From the NCBI GenBank assembly GCA_007026445.1, contig VDMD01000041.1, forward strand, positions 1-64,000: 64,000 bases of DNA. The letters are read 5' to 3'. This DNA comes from Schizophyllum amplum. Its lineage: Eukaryota > Basidiomycota > Agaricomycetes > Agaricales > Schizophyllaceae. The notes below the pieces were generated by a model, which saw only the letters and a list, made by a program, of their open reading frames with translations, was not told the origin of the DNA and ran no database searches. The position numbers and the translations under genes were made by a program. This document shows, one piece after another, positions 9,389-21,957 of this stretch (positions within the stretch are counted from its first letter, which is position 1; every line of letters begins with the position of its first letter).

Positions 9389-10831
9389 CCACCCCGAAGG
9401 TGTGTTCACGCTGTTTGCCGCAGCGACCTCTCACTTACATGCCTCAGCAGCATCATTATTCGAACACCCAAGGCTTGCGTGGCGCGGACGCCCCTGCAAG
9501 GAGACACCCACCCCACTCAAATCCCTCCATTTCCCTTACATGCTTATGATGGGAGAGGGCCTCTCTGCAGCCGCCCGAACGACTTACCAAGTTTTCTCCT
9601 AGGCTTGGGTAGAGTCTACTAATGATAGGCATGTCGCGCCGGGAACGCCCGCACTCGCCGTGCGCAAGACTTGTTGAGACTATTCCGCTGTACGACGTAC
9701 GACCTACCCGCTGTACGACGACGTACGCAGTACGACCTACCTACCGGCGTTTCTTTTTAAAGTAAGTTCAAACCGTCTGAAACATTCAGCGTATTGACAC
9801 GACTACAGAGACGCTGCCGGCTGCACCGTTGCCCGGATATTGAGTGACTCAGCCAAGGCGTCAAAAATCAGCCAAATGAGGGAAAGACAGACAGGCTATG
9901 TTTGACGTTTGGTGAGTGGATTCCGGTCAGTGGATTATATTGCGTTGTATGATACTCGAGCTAACTACTCGTTCACAGCTCGCCCTCTCCTTTCGTCACG
10001 GGGCGGCATTCGATTTTCCGATGGGAGGCAAAATGCGCCGCTCTGTGCGTTGGGCCAGGCATGTATAGATTTACATACAGTACTGACCATAGACTGCCGT
10101 CATATGTGTATATCTACCGCGATGTCTTGAATAAACATTGTGTACACCAGCACCAGCAGATGGAGCGCTTAAGCTGAGGAAAAAAATGGTGCGGCCATAA
10201 AACAGTGGCCACATACTCAGTGTTAGAGCGATCTGTGGCCTCCTCACACGCTCACAGGCCTGTCCAAGGCCCTAAGTTGGCCTTGGACTTATGATGATAC
10301 TGGCTGAGAGAATGAGCTTAGGACAGGTGAATTGGCATGCTCCGTCGCGTTCAGCAACCTCAATGACAGGACAACCTGAACATGCCAATCGTCGATTCCA
10401 GCCAACCAGACCTCAAGCCGTGTGCAAGGTCAGAGCTTAAGTGAGCAGGAGCATAGTCCATAGCCAGCGTTATGTATCTCTCACAATGAGAAAGCGCGCC
10501 GTCGTGCGCCACAGCTCGCAGAGCTCGCAGAGCCAAGCGGCGAGGCATGAAGTCCCCGGAGAATGCCGAGGCGAGCGCGCTGGTCTCGTATTTTCGCAGT
10601 CTGGAGGCGCCCGAGTGGTAAAGCGAGCATTCCGTTTTGCAACAGTAAGCTAGCAAGGAAGCGGGGCAGCGTCGAAGAACTAGATGCGTAGAGAAACACG
10701 CAGTGAGCTGGGTTTTGAACGCGGTACTACCCCTATCTGCGTGGGACACAGTAATGTGGCGGCAAACAAGCATCCGATTACAATCTTTCTGTCCTGCTTT
10801 CACCATCTTTCCACCCTGCCTTCACTTCTTT
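9389..10831. other. no gene recognised
   Basis: A short region at 9690-9745 repeats blocks such as TACGACC and GTACGACG. The rest shows no recognisable frame, RNA gene or mobile-element end. The last 100 bases probably hold the promoter of the downstream integrase-core gene. Confidence 0.5.
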
Positions 10832-12729
10832 ATGCCTAAGTCCAATCAGCACAAGCCTACGCGTAAGCACTGCATAATGAATAGATCTATGCATTTCCTT
10901 ATGGACTCTGAAGCTCAACCTGAGGCCAAGTTCGAAGAGCTCGTTACGCAGTTCTTCAAAGCCGGCAAGACAGATACATGGATTGCCGAGCATGTACTAG
11001 AGTACTTCGACAAGGGCGTATATGGTTGCAGGTACGTTGGTGGTCCTCAAAATCCCGATGGTGTTCTGATATGCCCATGCCTGGCTGACGTGCAGTGCTA
11101 AGACGATACAGCGTACTCGAGCTCGACTTCAATTGAAGAGTACAAGACAGCAAAAAGCTACTTTCGACAGCATTGCAGATATACATGCGGAGATACGCAA
11201 GAAGTTCCCCACCGTTGGAGCCCGACAAATGCGCGCAATAATGGCGCACGATTATAATCTGAAAGTTCCTGAGTACGTGGACTGCCTTTCAATATTCCAT
11301 ACCTATTCATAGTGTCACGGTATAGGCTACTCATTCAGATGTTTCAAAAGGAAGTCGAACCCGATCTTGTGCGCGCTCGCAAGTCTAAGAGATTCAGGCG
11401 CAAGCAGTACGTTGGGGCAGGGGTTATGGACTGCTGGACTATGGACCAGCATGACAAATGGCGACGTTTCAAGCTGTATTTGCATGTCGGGCTGGATCCA
11501 GTACCAGGACAGCTTCTCTGGCTTCGAATTTGGTGGACGAACCGCAATCCTAGGCTCATTGCTCGGTTCTACTTGGATGCAGCTCGGAGTCGAGGAGGTC
11601 AGTCTTGTACCTTGATTTTCCTACCAGCTATTGAAACTTTGTGGCTCCCTTAGGTGTTCCTCTCTTGAGTCAGAGCGATCCCGGTACTGAGAATAATGGA
11701 GTTGCGAACTGTCACACGAATATCCGACAGGCTCTTGACCCGACGCTAGTAGGGACGCTGCAGCACCAATGGAGACGTAATAAGACCAACGTGAAGCCCG
11801 AGGCTTTCTGGTCATTTCTTCGACGATATTTCACACCTGGCTTCGAGGATGTCCTCGAATACGGTCTTGTGGAGGACTTGTATAACCCGGAAGACCCTGT
11901 GCATGAGTGAGTCCGTCCGTCCCATCCCTACTGTAAGAGGGCTGACAATTGTGAAAAGGCTTGTTTTCCGGTGGATATTCATCCCATGGCTTCAGGATGA
12001 GCTAGACGCCTTCATGAAGCGATTTAATGCAACTCCGCGTCGTACAAGCAAGCACAAGCTGTTACCTCAAGGAGACTCCCCCGACGTGATAGCAGCAATG
12101 CCGCATCTTCACCATAAGAAGTCGTTCATAGTGAGTTGCTGGTTGACATCTACTCTTTTATCATTCTAATTCATGAATCATGATGTAGGTTGGCGTACCA
12201 CCCGCCATGTTTGATGATGCAGAATCAAAGTGGGCGCCTCCAGATGACAAGGTCTTCCAGCTCGTCCCACCCGATTTTGCTGAGCAGGCTACCATTCTGT
12301 GCCGTATGCTCCAGCTCCCGCCGACAACAATTGACAACGCATGGGTCAACTTCAAACTCCTCTTAGATGCTGTTCGTCGTACGTCTTCCAGTTCCAGTCT
12401 TCTGCTAAGGTTGAGACTGAATTAGTACTCTGGTAGAGAATGCACAGACGCGAGCTGACTGGGCGGTCGCTGTCAAGGAGGGCTTCCTCTTTGACATGCC
12501 GATCATGCCAGGCCAGGTCGACAATCCGATGCCTGCATACATCATTTCCGATCCTACCCCAGCGGCTCAATCTCTTGGGCCTGCTTCTTCTTCTGCGCCT
12601 CAGGCTGCTCGCCGTTATATGGAGGATGACAATTTTTATGCGTATATGTCTGATCATGTAGAGGAGGGTGGTGACGATGAGGATCCCCGAGTGTATGCTA
12701 GATTTTCAGACGATGAAGATGATGATTGA
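10832..12729 (+). CDS. integrase-core (DDE-type) domain protein of the fungal family
   Basis: Seven exons: 10832-11031, 11096-11272, 11326-11597, 11654-11906, 11959-12130, 12189-12378 and 12437-12729, giving 518 residues with GT-AG introns of 52-64 bp. The central part matches, from memory, the integrase-core family widespread in agaricomycetes: MDCWTMDQHDKWRRF with Asp166/Asp169, then WLRIWWTNRNPRLI, then SDPGTENNG with Asp225/Glu229. These residues fit an RNase-H-fold nuclease, but the third catalytic acid was not assigned with certainty. An acidic Asp/Glu-rich tail ends the protein. The frame has no stops or shifts. No terminal repeats were found around it, so it could be a host-captured gene or a transposon core whose ends I cannot see. 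Cellular role unknown. Confidence 0.82.
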
Positions 12730-14942
12730 TAGTAGGTAGATATATAGAGGAGGATGAAATGAAGGCGCAACAAGGCGCAACATTGTATGTTCGAATGCTT
12801 TCTTCGGCCGGACGGGCTCCCGCTCAAGGCAAGGACGCGGGCGGGCGGAGGATTGAAATGAACCCAGCGCGGGCACTGCACGGATGATATCATATGAAGC
12901 AGGTGCAGACACCTGCAAGGGAGCTGAAGCTCTGAAGTCAACAACTGGTGCCGAGTTTGATGTGCCGATGTGGCGACGGCGACTGCTCCAGGGTCGGAGG
13001 GATCCGGGCGCGAATCCGGACGCATGCTGCCGTGGGCCAGACCAGGTGGACCGTGGCAGGCCCACCGTAGTTCGGTGAGGTCAAATTGCCGGGCTTAGGA
13101 CCCGCGACGATAACAGCTAGGAGGTGACAGTAACAGCGAGGGGTGTGGTATGCGGTAGGCGGGCGTGGTAGACTGCAGGGGGTGTGGTATGCGGTAGGCG
13201 GGTGTGGTAGACTGCGAGGGGGTGTGGTATGCGGGTTCGGTAGGCAGGGTGTGACGGGCTATGACTGCTGTCAGACAACTTAAGACAGATCAAGGAAAAT
13301 ACCAAAACTTACTGGAGGGCGCTGGCCTTGTCGTCACATATTGGACCTCTACCGGAGCCACACAGGCGAAGGTGGTCTTGTACTCGACCATTCACGAAGG
13401 CCTTCCAGGCGTGGTCCTGAGGAGTCAATGCCCAGCGGGCCTCTCAGGTGTACCGTGTGACCACTGGAGGAGGTGCCTCGGCGCTGTCAGGAGGCACGGG
13501 AAATGCGAGGCTTCCGGCTAGAGGGTACGAGTATGCAGACCAGCACTACGCCAGACTCCAGCGGGTAGCGGCGGCCCTGTCTGCGCGTTGCTGCTCCTGG
13601 ACAACCCGACCTCCGCGACCGCGTTAGTAGTCATTAGCAAGACGACAAATCCCGGGGCGTGAATACCATGCCCAGATTACGGCCTACCATGCCCAGATTA
13701 TGGGCTTCAAACACGACATCCGCGGATCAGCAGCGGTGAGTGATCAGCACAAACAAAACCGAAAAACGAAAACCCACCGGCCTCGAGATTTGTGGCGCCA
13801 ACGCGCGCTCTCTTGTTGCGGGCAACGTGCAAGACAATTTGTCGGCTTATTGTGAATTAGTCGGAAACCCAATTAACCAAGGTTTACGACCGTGCTGCAA
13901 GAGCATTAGACGGCTAGCCTGTACGATACGAACAGACTTACTCGGGACGCACCAAAGGCACTCGCTCGGTACTGACCGACCAAAGGCTCCTCCCCTGGCA
14001 AGTCCTCGAGCAGTCATAGGTAGTGCGGGGACGACAAGAAGCCACTGGCAGAGTGGCTGGCAGACGTGGTGGTGGAGGTATATGCGTGTCAGGAGAAACG
14101 GACAGACAGCCCACGTCCAACTCACATGAGACAAACCACATTGGTATAATAGCTGATAGCCCTCAGCGACCTGGGTGGTGGAGCCAGCCAGAGCGCGATG
14201 CGCGTGACCTAGCTGCTTGCAGTCTGTCAGGAAATACCATCCAACTGAGGCTGAACGTGAAGGTTAAGGTATACTGGCGATCATGATCCTCGATGACGCC
14301 GTCCAGTAGATATCGTTGATAGCGAGCCCGAGCGTTGTAGCTGGAGGGGGCTTAGTAAAGTACCAGACCGGTTACTTATATTATTATAGTTGCCTGCATT
14401 CACAGAGCACATATTCGACGCAAGGACTTTGCCAGGGAGTGAGTGCCTCGTCACTGAGGTATATAGAACAGTTAATATACTTAAAAGTAATGTCATCGAG
14501 AAAGGCCTGGGGTGTCGGGAGTCCGCCTGAGGTGCGGCCATCACGGCACAATGATGCCGAGGTGCGGCATTTGAGCTGTCCAGTCCCTGTTGCCATACAA
14601 TACGGACTCGATCCGGGGGATCGGCCCGAGAGATCATTGAATCAGAACGCCCGTCGAGCGCCTTCGAGCGCCCGTCTCGGAGTTTTCTCTCAAGAACTTG
14701 AAGAAGTACGAGTCCACCTTTTCCTGGACATCGTCTTCAGCCTTTTCTTCCTCCCCAATCGTCTTGCTCAAATTCTCTGTGTCTGTCAGGTCGACGTTTG
14801 CCATGTCAGGAACTTCCGAAGCAGAACAAAGAGAGTCCGTGTGCTCTTTCGATCGTCCACAAGCTATCAGCGAGTCCATCATGGCTATCAATAATCTGTC
14901 GTCGGGCGGTAAGGCGGACGCCGGACGTTGACGAGAACCACC
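12730..14942. other. intergenic, no gene recognised apart from a tandem repeat
   Basis: Contains a short G-rich minisatellite (separate entry). Several open frames up to about 190 codons exist but have no recognisable domain or consistent splicing. The final 100 bases are the 5' flank of the Atg22-like gene. Confidence 0.5.
13138..13255 (+). repeat. tandem repeat, about 39-bp unit, three copies
   Basis: The unit starts GGGTGTGGTATGCGGTAGGC and ends GTGGTAGACTGC. Two copies are nearly complete and a third is degenerate after its first half. Each unit itself looks like a doubled 19-20-base motif (GTGTGGTATGCGG and GCGTGGTAGACTG). Confidence 0.8.
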
Positions 14943-17333
14943 ATGTCCGACGAGAACAAGGAAGGGGAAGAGACCAAGGCTGAAGCCCAAGTCGCTGACG
15001 CCGTAACGATCGACGATTCAGAAGAAACGAAGTGGACGACGAGTCGCTGGGAGCTCTGGTCCTACTACGTCTTCTATATCGGCAACAGTGGCCTCGCGGG
15101 CTTCAACTACGGCCCATCCCAGTTCCAGAACCTGCTCTTCCTTGCGGGCTACGATCCTTCCGCGGCGCCAGGCGAGCTTCCCTGCGGAGACGGCGCGTGT
15201 GTGCTACGATTCGCTGGAAAAGTGCGCGACAGTGAGTACCGAACAAAACTTGAGGACGTGATTCTAACGAGCCCCCCAGTCAACTCGATTGTGCTCGTCA
15301 CTAATGGCATCAGCTTCGCGCTGCAGGCTGTATTGCTTCTCATCATCGGCGCATGGGCGGATTACGGGACTTGGAGGTGTGTGTCGCATCGTCGTTTCCT
15401 ACGCTTCTTCTCATACGCAATCGGCAGACCCAACATCACCATCTTCTTCACGATCGTGGCTGTCGCGGTGTCCTTTGCCTGGCTCGGAGTCGAGCGCGCA
15501 GACCAGTGGGAAGCAGCAACAGCCCTATATGTGCTCGGTCGTACGCACCTGCATCAACTTCCGCTTACGCATCCCCCTCACGAAACTACAGTCATCACGT
15601 ACCAATGTGTGCTCACCTTTTGGACCGCGGCTTTCCCTGGCCTTGCGCGCGACCTTCCGGAAGTCAAGCAATCGCTAGCAGATGTGAAAAATGGCGACAG
15701 AACGTGCGCTGCTGTCTTCTCGAGCTGGTTAACAGGCTGACCATGAACGTAGGCTACAGGAGCATGCACAACTCACGTCCCTGTCGCGAAACCGCATCTC
15801 AAATCTGTCCTTCACCGTCTGCTCCGTTGGCGAGATCGTCGTGCTTGCCATTATGGTCGGCATCGTGAAAGGACTAAAGGCCGATGAGAGCACGGAGAAC
15901 AACACGAAGGCCTTCAGTGTGCTTATCGCCTTCGCTGGGGGCATATGGCGTTAGTCGAAGATATTCATGCTCCCTCTCGACACTAACCTCTGTCCAGTCC
16001 TTTGCGCAATCCCTTGGTTCCTCATCGAAAAACGGCGGCCCGGGCTGCAGATGCCTGCCGGGACGAACCTGCTCACGGTCGGCTTCAAGCAAGTTCGCGT
16101 GGCGTTCCGGGAATGTCTACGCCTGAAGCAGACATTCCTATATCTCATCTTCTACTTCCTGATGTGAGTGGTTTCGGGTATTGACTGTATAGTCGTACTG
16201 ATCCTACGCAGGGGTGACGTACTCAATACAACAGTGTATGCGAATTCAGTCTTGCCATACCCTTTGCTGTGAACCTTGACGCCGGCCATAGAACGGTCTG
16301 CGCCACTTTGCAAAATAAGTACGTCCAGCGACACTGTTGCCTTTTCGTCGCTTCATACTCAACTGCCGTCAGCGTCGTATCCTACTCGACTTCGCAGTTG
16401 ACCTACCTACTTATCGTAGGCATTGCAACTCAGGCTATCGGGATATAGTGCGTTCTTTCCTAGCCGGTTATCAGTATGCTCATGCACAGCAGCGCTTTCT
16501 GGTATGTCCAGAAACGCTTCAAGATCAGCACGAAAGCGGTTTGTTTGCATTCTTTCTGAGCAAACAGTGGACCTTGCCGACTGATCCTCGATATAGATGC
16601 TGTCCTTCAACGTGATTTGGATAATCGTGGGTCCAGTATGATTCATGCCCTGGATCTACTCATGACCATTTCGACTAACAGATTCTGACTATCTGGGGGC
16701 TCATCGGCGTGCACACCGACCGGTTTGGCTTCAAGCACGTGTGGGAAATTTGGTAAAAATACTCAGCGCTTCCCGCATTCAAGTTCTGAGGTCTTTCAGG
16801 CTATATCAGGCCTACTATGGTCTCATGGTCTGTCCCTGGTACGCTTATAGCCAGACGATGATCAGCGAGGTGTCGCCGTTGCCGCAAATGTACGTGCACA
16901 GTAGTCCACTCGTCCGCACACCTGATCTTGATTTTTCAGGTTTCTGTTTTTCGCGCTTTTCTCTGTGGTGAGTATCGTGGCTTCGCCGACGTGTATCCAG
17001 ACTGAGCTTTCCTGAAGGTCGGCAAGACAAGCGCGTTCATTGGACCTTTCGTGTCTTCCGCGATTATCGATGCATCCGGTGGGAACGATAACATGCCGTT
17101 TGCCTTCCTTTTCGCGCTGTGAGTGGTCTGCTACCTTCCGCTTGATACAAGGACTGACGGACGTCAGTGGCGTTGCGAGCTCGATCTTCCTGTGGCTGGT
17201 AGACGTGGAGAAGAGCCGAGTAGAGTGTGAAATCTTCGTGCGCGCGGAAAGCGAGCGGAAGGCTTTCCATACGAGCGCTCACGTCGCCAGTGCTTTCACG
17301 GGAGACCCGGAGACGAAGATGGCTGATGTTTGA
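14943..17333 (+). CDS. ATG22: Atg22-type vacuolar effluxer (MFS fold)
   Basis: Sixteen exons: 14943-15231, 15280-15376, 15428-15540, 15592-15703, 15753-15949, 15998-16163, 16212-16235, 16292-16318, 16373-16447, 16490-16538, 16597-16626, 16682-16752, 16800-16889, 16940-16967, 17018-17118 and 17168-17333; 544 residues. An acidic N-terminal tail precedes the family signature WELWSYYVFYIGNSG, followed by FWTAAFPGLARDLPEV, LIGVHTDRFGFKHVWE, SQTMISEVSPLPQM and GKTSAFIGPFVSS, in the order expected for the fungal Atg22 family. In yeast this family exports amino acids from the vacuole during autophagy. Several exons are tiny (24-30 bp). Intron 4 (15704-15752) is the least certain junction. Confidence 0.92.
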
Positions 17334-18308
17334 ACTGGCCGCCCATATCGTAACAAGTTCGTGTGTATCATGCTATACCGCGCATCGGACTGCTCGTTTG
17401 CCAGATGCGAGAACAGCTGGGGGTGTCGAGCGTGAAGGGGCGCTTCCATGTCGTGTCCACTTCCTCTATCCGGCGCGTCAGAATGTGCGATTCGTCCGTC
17501 ACGAGGCCCACGGCGGCTACGCCACAAATAGGTTGATCTTCCGTCTTGCCACCGCTATGATTATCCGACTTCGCCTGCTCGTACTTGCTTTCTGTCCCTG
17601 ACTCTCAGGCCATCTCCGTGGACTCGGGCCTTTGGCCGCCTAAAATTGGGGAGGTGCTTTCTCAAGAGGACTTGGCCTCAGTCCATCTGGCAGCGCTCAG
17701 CTCTGTTTCTTCGTCTCATCGCAGCTAAGCCTATGCAATTGGAGTCTTCACGCAGACTCCCGCACCCCATGAGCTCATTCCTGCTGTCATGCCGTATCGT
17801 CGAACGAATTTGTGGGCACTATCGATATACTGCTACGCTCGACGCGGACTTGCTCTCTGGCAGCGCTAGCTCTACCTCACCGGGCGATCCGAGGCGGCGC
17901 AAAAGCCGAATAGGACGACTTGCGATGATACTGTTGAGCTAGACATACTAGGTGTCGTCGGTCTAGCGCCTGTTCTCTACACATATGGCTGCATGTAGCG
18001 ATCCGTCGCGCTACATGTTTACTTAGGCACGGAGGAAGACCTGTCGAGTTGGATTATGACATGCCGCCAGCCCCTCGCTTCGGCCCTCCTGGTATATATG
18101 TGGCTCTCCTCACGCAAAGCCCGGCATTGCCTCCTTTCGCTACTTTTGGCCAGCACGCGCCTTCTCCGCTCCCTACTTCCGCCAAGGCGCGTTCGCGGTA
18201 TTTTTGTCTCCTGAGCGCTTCATTGACAGCTTTAATTCGCGCAGGCCATAGCCAGCAGCCACTCCTTTGCCCACTTCTCATCCTCTCACAATCGTTCTAC
18301 GACTGCAG
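17334..18308. other. intergenic, no gene recognised
   Basis: Terminator of the Atg22-like gene and promoter of the esterase gene. A TATATAT run at 18091-18097 lies about 215 bases before the esterase start. Open frames here (up to about 120 codons) show no recognisable domain. Confidence 0.5.
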
Positions 18309-19409
18309 ATGACAGGCATGCTATCCTCCGTGCTCTCGCTCCTCGCGTGCATCAGCATGGCGCAGGCGGCGTTCATTCCCCACCCGTATACCCACTCGCG
18401 TCGGGCCTTCTTCGCTCCCAGAGCCTCCTCGGCATGCGGTCGCGAGTCAAATTGGACGTTCGACAGCGACGGCCACTATACCCAGAACACGATCGTCTCC
18501 GGCAACGCGCGACAGTATCTCGTGCACATCCCTGACGACTTCGACAATGATATACCCCGCCCACTTGTCTTGTCCTTCCATGGCGCGGAGGGCACGTCCG
18601 CGCATCAGGAGCAAGCGTCGCAACTGTCCCTCTCTGGGCAGACGATCGGCGGTCAGAGCATCATCGCTGTCTACCCCCAAGGGCTCGTAGGCGTGGACAA
18701 GTCTTCGGCGTGGGACGCCGCGCCCTACGCCAATCCTAACGCGCATGATGTACGTGCATATACCCGCATTCTATTCTGTCTTTAATCGCTGAATAGGTCG
18801 AATTCACGCTCGCCATTCTGGATGAGGTGGCTGACGCGCTCTGTATCGACACCAGCAGGATATATGCGTCGGGCAAGTCCAATGGCGGCGGTTTCGTGCG
18901 TAGTTGATCACAGTGCTGTTATTTGCGATACTGACTGGTCCTAGACAAACCGTCTCGCCTGCACCCCGGAGGTCAACAGTCGCGTAGCCGCTTTCGGTAT
19001 GGCATCGGGTGCCTACTACCCGGCTGCGCTGCCAGGTGATGCCTGCCAGCCCGGACGCCAGGTGCCCATTCTCCTCACCCACGGTACTGGCGACACCACC
19101 GTCCCGTATAACGGCAAGCCCCACAAAGGCGACGGCACGGAGCCCAATATCGACGACTTCTCGAAGAATTGGGCGCAACGTAACGGCTTCGCCGCTAAGG
19201 CGTACGCGCAAGCCTCTCCGCACGATAATACCGATTTGTGGGCGTGGGGAGGCGCAGGAGACAGGGGTCAGGTCAAGCGTTACCGTGTGAAGGATATGCA
19301 ACATGTCTGGCCGACCACTGTCGTGGGCTCGGACAAGGACGGCCTATCTGCGCCATTCAATCTCACGCGGTCCGACCTCCTACCGTTCTTCGAGCAGTAC
19401 TCCCTGTAA
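18309..19409 (+). CDS. secreted CE1-type esterase (feruloyl esterase / PHB-depolymerase-like)
   Basis: Three exons, 18309-18749, 18797-18895 and 18945-19409, encode 334 residues. The N-terminus is a signal peptide (hydrophobic stretch LSSVLSLLACISMAQA), so the product should be exported. After a possible propeptide the alpha/beta-hydrolase core shows LVLSFHGAEG (oxyanion region), nucleophile Ser175 in G-K-S-N-G, Asp230 in GTGDTTVP and His300 in DMQHVWP, a complete catalytic triad in the usual order. The closest families from memory are carbohydrate esterase 1 enzymes that release ferulate from plant cell-wall xylan, and related depolymerases; the sequence does not settle the substrate. No separate cellulose-binding domain is present. 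Confidence 0.88.
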
Positions 19410-20312
19410 GGGGATTACTCTGCGTCTTATGTACTGTACTGCTTGTTACCTCTCAACCTTCCATTCTCGTCTCGAGCGGAGTAGTTACGGACTGTCTGTT
19501 GTACTGCAGTTATCGCCCTATTTATTAGAGCACATTCGCTATCATGATCATACATACAAGGCACACTCTTTATCCGAAATTCCCTGTTTGACTCGCGGAA
19601 AACAGTCTGCGAGTGCTATGGCCCACGGCATACTGGTCGAGCGCGGGCAGTGGCAGTCCAAAGTTCAACATCAAGGTCCGGCCCGGAATGCGATCAGCCG
19701 CCTTCCACGTGACCTCAGGCAAAGTCTAGACCCAGCTGCCCATCGGTTCAAGTTCAGCACCGTTCCTTCATCGACCTCGTTCCTGATGTTTCTCATCATC
19801 TTTGTGCTTGAGTTGCAGCCCAACTTTGACCCAGCTGCTTCAATGACCAAGGTCGACGCTAGAAGTCATGTCGCCTATATTTTGAACCTCTCGATTTCGC
19901 CAGGAATCCCCTCACGGAAGATAATCAGCGCGTTTGCTGTGCACGAATTACCTTTCTAGGCGCGCCACGACCTAGATGAGGCCAGCTTTCCATATGCACA
20001 GAGGTGGCACCATGGAAGCTTGCGAGCCCGGTATTCAGTGGGGCGATGCCTCGAACCCCCGCCGCGTCCGCTCCCGCTCGCCTGGCGCGGGTCTTCGGTC
20101 TCGGCTACAACAAGGCCGTAGCCACGCCCTTGACGCCTGGTAGACTGGACTGCCGTTCTCTGCACCGGGGGTATCCGGGACGCCATATTTCGTTTCACTC
20201 CGTCGCATGTTGTATAAAGTGCCTGCTCAGCGCTACCGGCCCTTCTCCACACATCCATCGTAACGCGCCAACCACCAACACTAACACACTCGCGTTGCTT
20301 CCATCGCCGAGC
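19410..20312. other. intergenic, no gene recognised
   Basis: 3' flank of the esterase gene and 5' flank of the first RING gene. A frame at 19303-19959 is open but overlaps the esterase exon and lacks any recognisable domain. Confidence 0.5.
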
Positions 20313-21255
20313 ATGTCTACCTGCAGTATCTGCCTCGACGAGCAGAAGCAGCCCATCTCCCTGCCTTGTGGTGAGTCATCTTGCAGAATAATGTATTTCT
20401 GTGTCTAACGCAACGCAGGACACATCTTCTGCTATCCCTGCATAGTGCGCGTGATAGACGCCGTGAAGTCGTATACGACGCTGCACTGCTGCCCCACATG
20501 TCGGAATCCGTACACCGTTGGTGAGTCATCGATGGCTGGGTAACGCAGCGTCTAATATGGTACATCCAGTCAACATCGACCCGGCCCTCGTCCCCGCGTA
20601 CCTACGCCCCCACATCATGCCCAGTATACGCAAGCTGTACTTCGACACCGACGAGAAGAAGCCGGCCGCGAGAGTCGAGAACGCAGACGTCGAGTTCATC
20701 GATCGCGCCCGAATGCAGGCGGAGAATGCGGCACTGCGCGCGAACTGTGGCCTGTGGCGCAAGCGCGCCGAGGTCCATGCCGCCGCGACGCTGGGTCTCC
20801 TGGGCCTCGTCCGGCAGGCGCGAGACTGCGCTATCCAGATCAAGAATGAGCGCGACGAGATGGCCAGGAGATACAATGCCCTGAAGCGCAAGATGGAGGA
20901 TGACGAGTAAGCGATGCTGCATACTTCGCGTGCGACGACACTGACGGTGCTTCACAGGTACACTCAAGTATCATCGTTCTCACCTCCTGCGCGCAAGCTA
21001 TCGTACGCGTTCATGAACGTACCGAACCTGCCCGGGATGGAGGGAAAGCATACTGTCGCGTCCTTTACGCCGCCGCCGGAGACACCCCGGATACCATGGG
21101 CATTGCCATCCGCCAACATCTTGGACGGCGCGCCGCCTCTGAAGAGGAGGCGCAGCGCTTCTCCCGAAGCTTCACCAAAGCGTTCTCGCCGCGAATCGCC
21201 TCGCGCGCAGTCCCCGCTCGCGGAGTCCCCGCGCACGGAGCGCAATTCTTGCTGA
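20313..21255 (+). CDS. RING-finger coiled-coil protein 1
   Basis: Exons 20313-20370, 20419-20520, 20570-20906 and 20958-21255 encode 264 residues. The N-terminus is a C3HC4 RING: C-S-I-C, then LPCGHIFCYPC, then C-P-T-C, all eight zinc ligands present. An amphipathic, probably coiled-coil segment (about 105-165) is rich in Arg, Glu and Ala. The tail is basic with Ser-Pro motifs (KRRRSASPEASPKRSRR), which could act as a nuclear localisation signal. RING domains of this type usually recruit E2 enzymes for ubiquitin transfer; the target is unknown. The first intron splits the Gly codon between the third Cys and the His of the RING, a position shared with three other genes in this window. Confidence 0.85.
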
Positions 21256-21957
21256 CCGTACGGCCTGTTGTGGTCTCGAATCTCGTTCCTTTCGGACGTG
21301 GGCAAACATCGGAAGTTTGCATATCTTGCATCTATACATCGGCATCGCATCATCGTCTAGACGCACATACATTTCCGCGTTGGTATGACTTGTACTACTT
21401 CATGAAGCTCATAATTATTGGTTCCGGGATGTCTTCCATGTATCACTCTGTATTTCTACTACTATACCATGTACCACCCTGAACACTGCTCATCTCCACT
21501 TCTCGCTCATAATGTGACCGACCTTCATGCACTTCATGCCTGCTTGAAGCACAACGTGTGATTGACGAGAACGAGGAGGAAGCAACATTTCATGCACACA
21601 ATCGGGCGCCATTCCAATGTCAACGCCTTGTTAAAATTCAAGCACGAAGGATCATCCTAAACGATGGGTTCCGACGTGTACGTTTATCGGTAACATCAAT
21701 AGCTACACAGCCAGATAGACCGTGTACGCTGATGACAATACATTTGCATAGTGACAGACAGAGCCAGAACGACCGCCCAGCGACCGCCTGACCGCTGGCG
21801 TAGAGCCGGAGAGGCGCGTTCGATGCGACTCGGCATTTGCCGGATCATTGCAGTTCGACTTTGGGTGGCTGAGCGCTCGATCGTCACGTGAACCAGGTCC
21901 CAGCACGCACTTCGTCAGTCCAAGCGCGCACGGCGACGAACACCCTCAAGATCAAAA
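21256..21957. other. intergenic, 5' flank of the uL5 gene
   Basis: No gene recognised. A CACGTG palindrome lies at about 21885-21890, roughly 70 bases before the Rpl11 start codon, and could be a bHLH-type site. The rest is unremarkable. Confidence 0.45.

Noticed and set aside
13740..14129. 129-codon frame as a possible gene
   Set aside because: No recognisable domain, no plausible upstream or downstream exons.
17646..17942. 98-codon frame downstream of the Atg22-like gene
   Set aside because: Atg22 ends naturally at 17333 and this frame shows no membrane or other domain continuity.
20040..20110. B-box-like match on the minus strand at 20050, possible tRNA gene
   Set aside because: T-stem bases do not pair and no acceptor stem is present.
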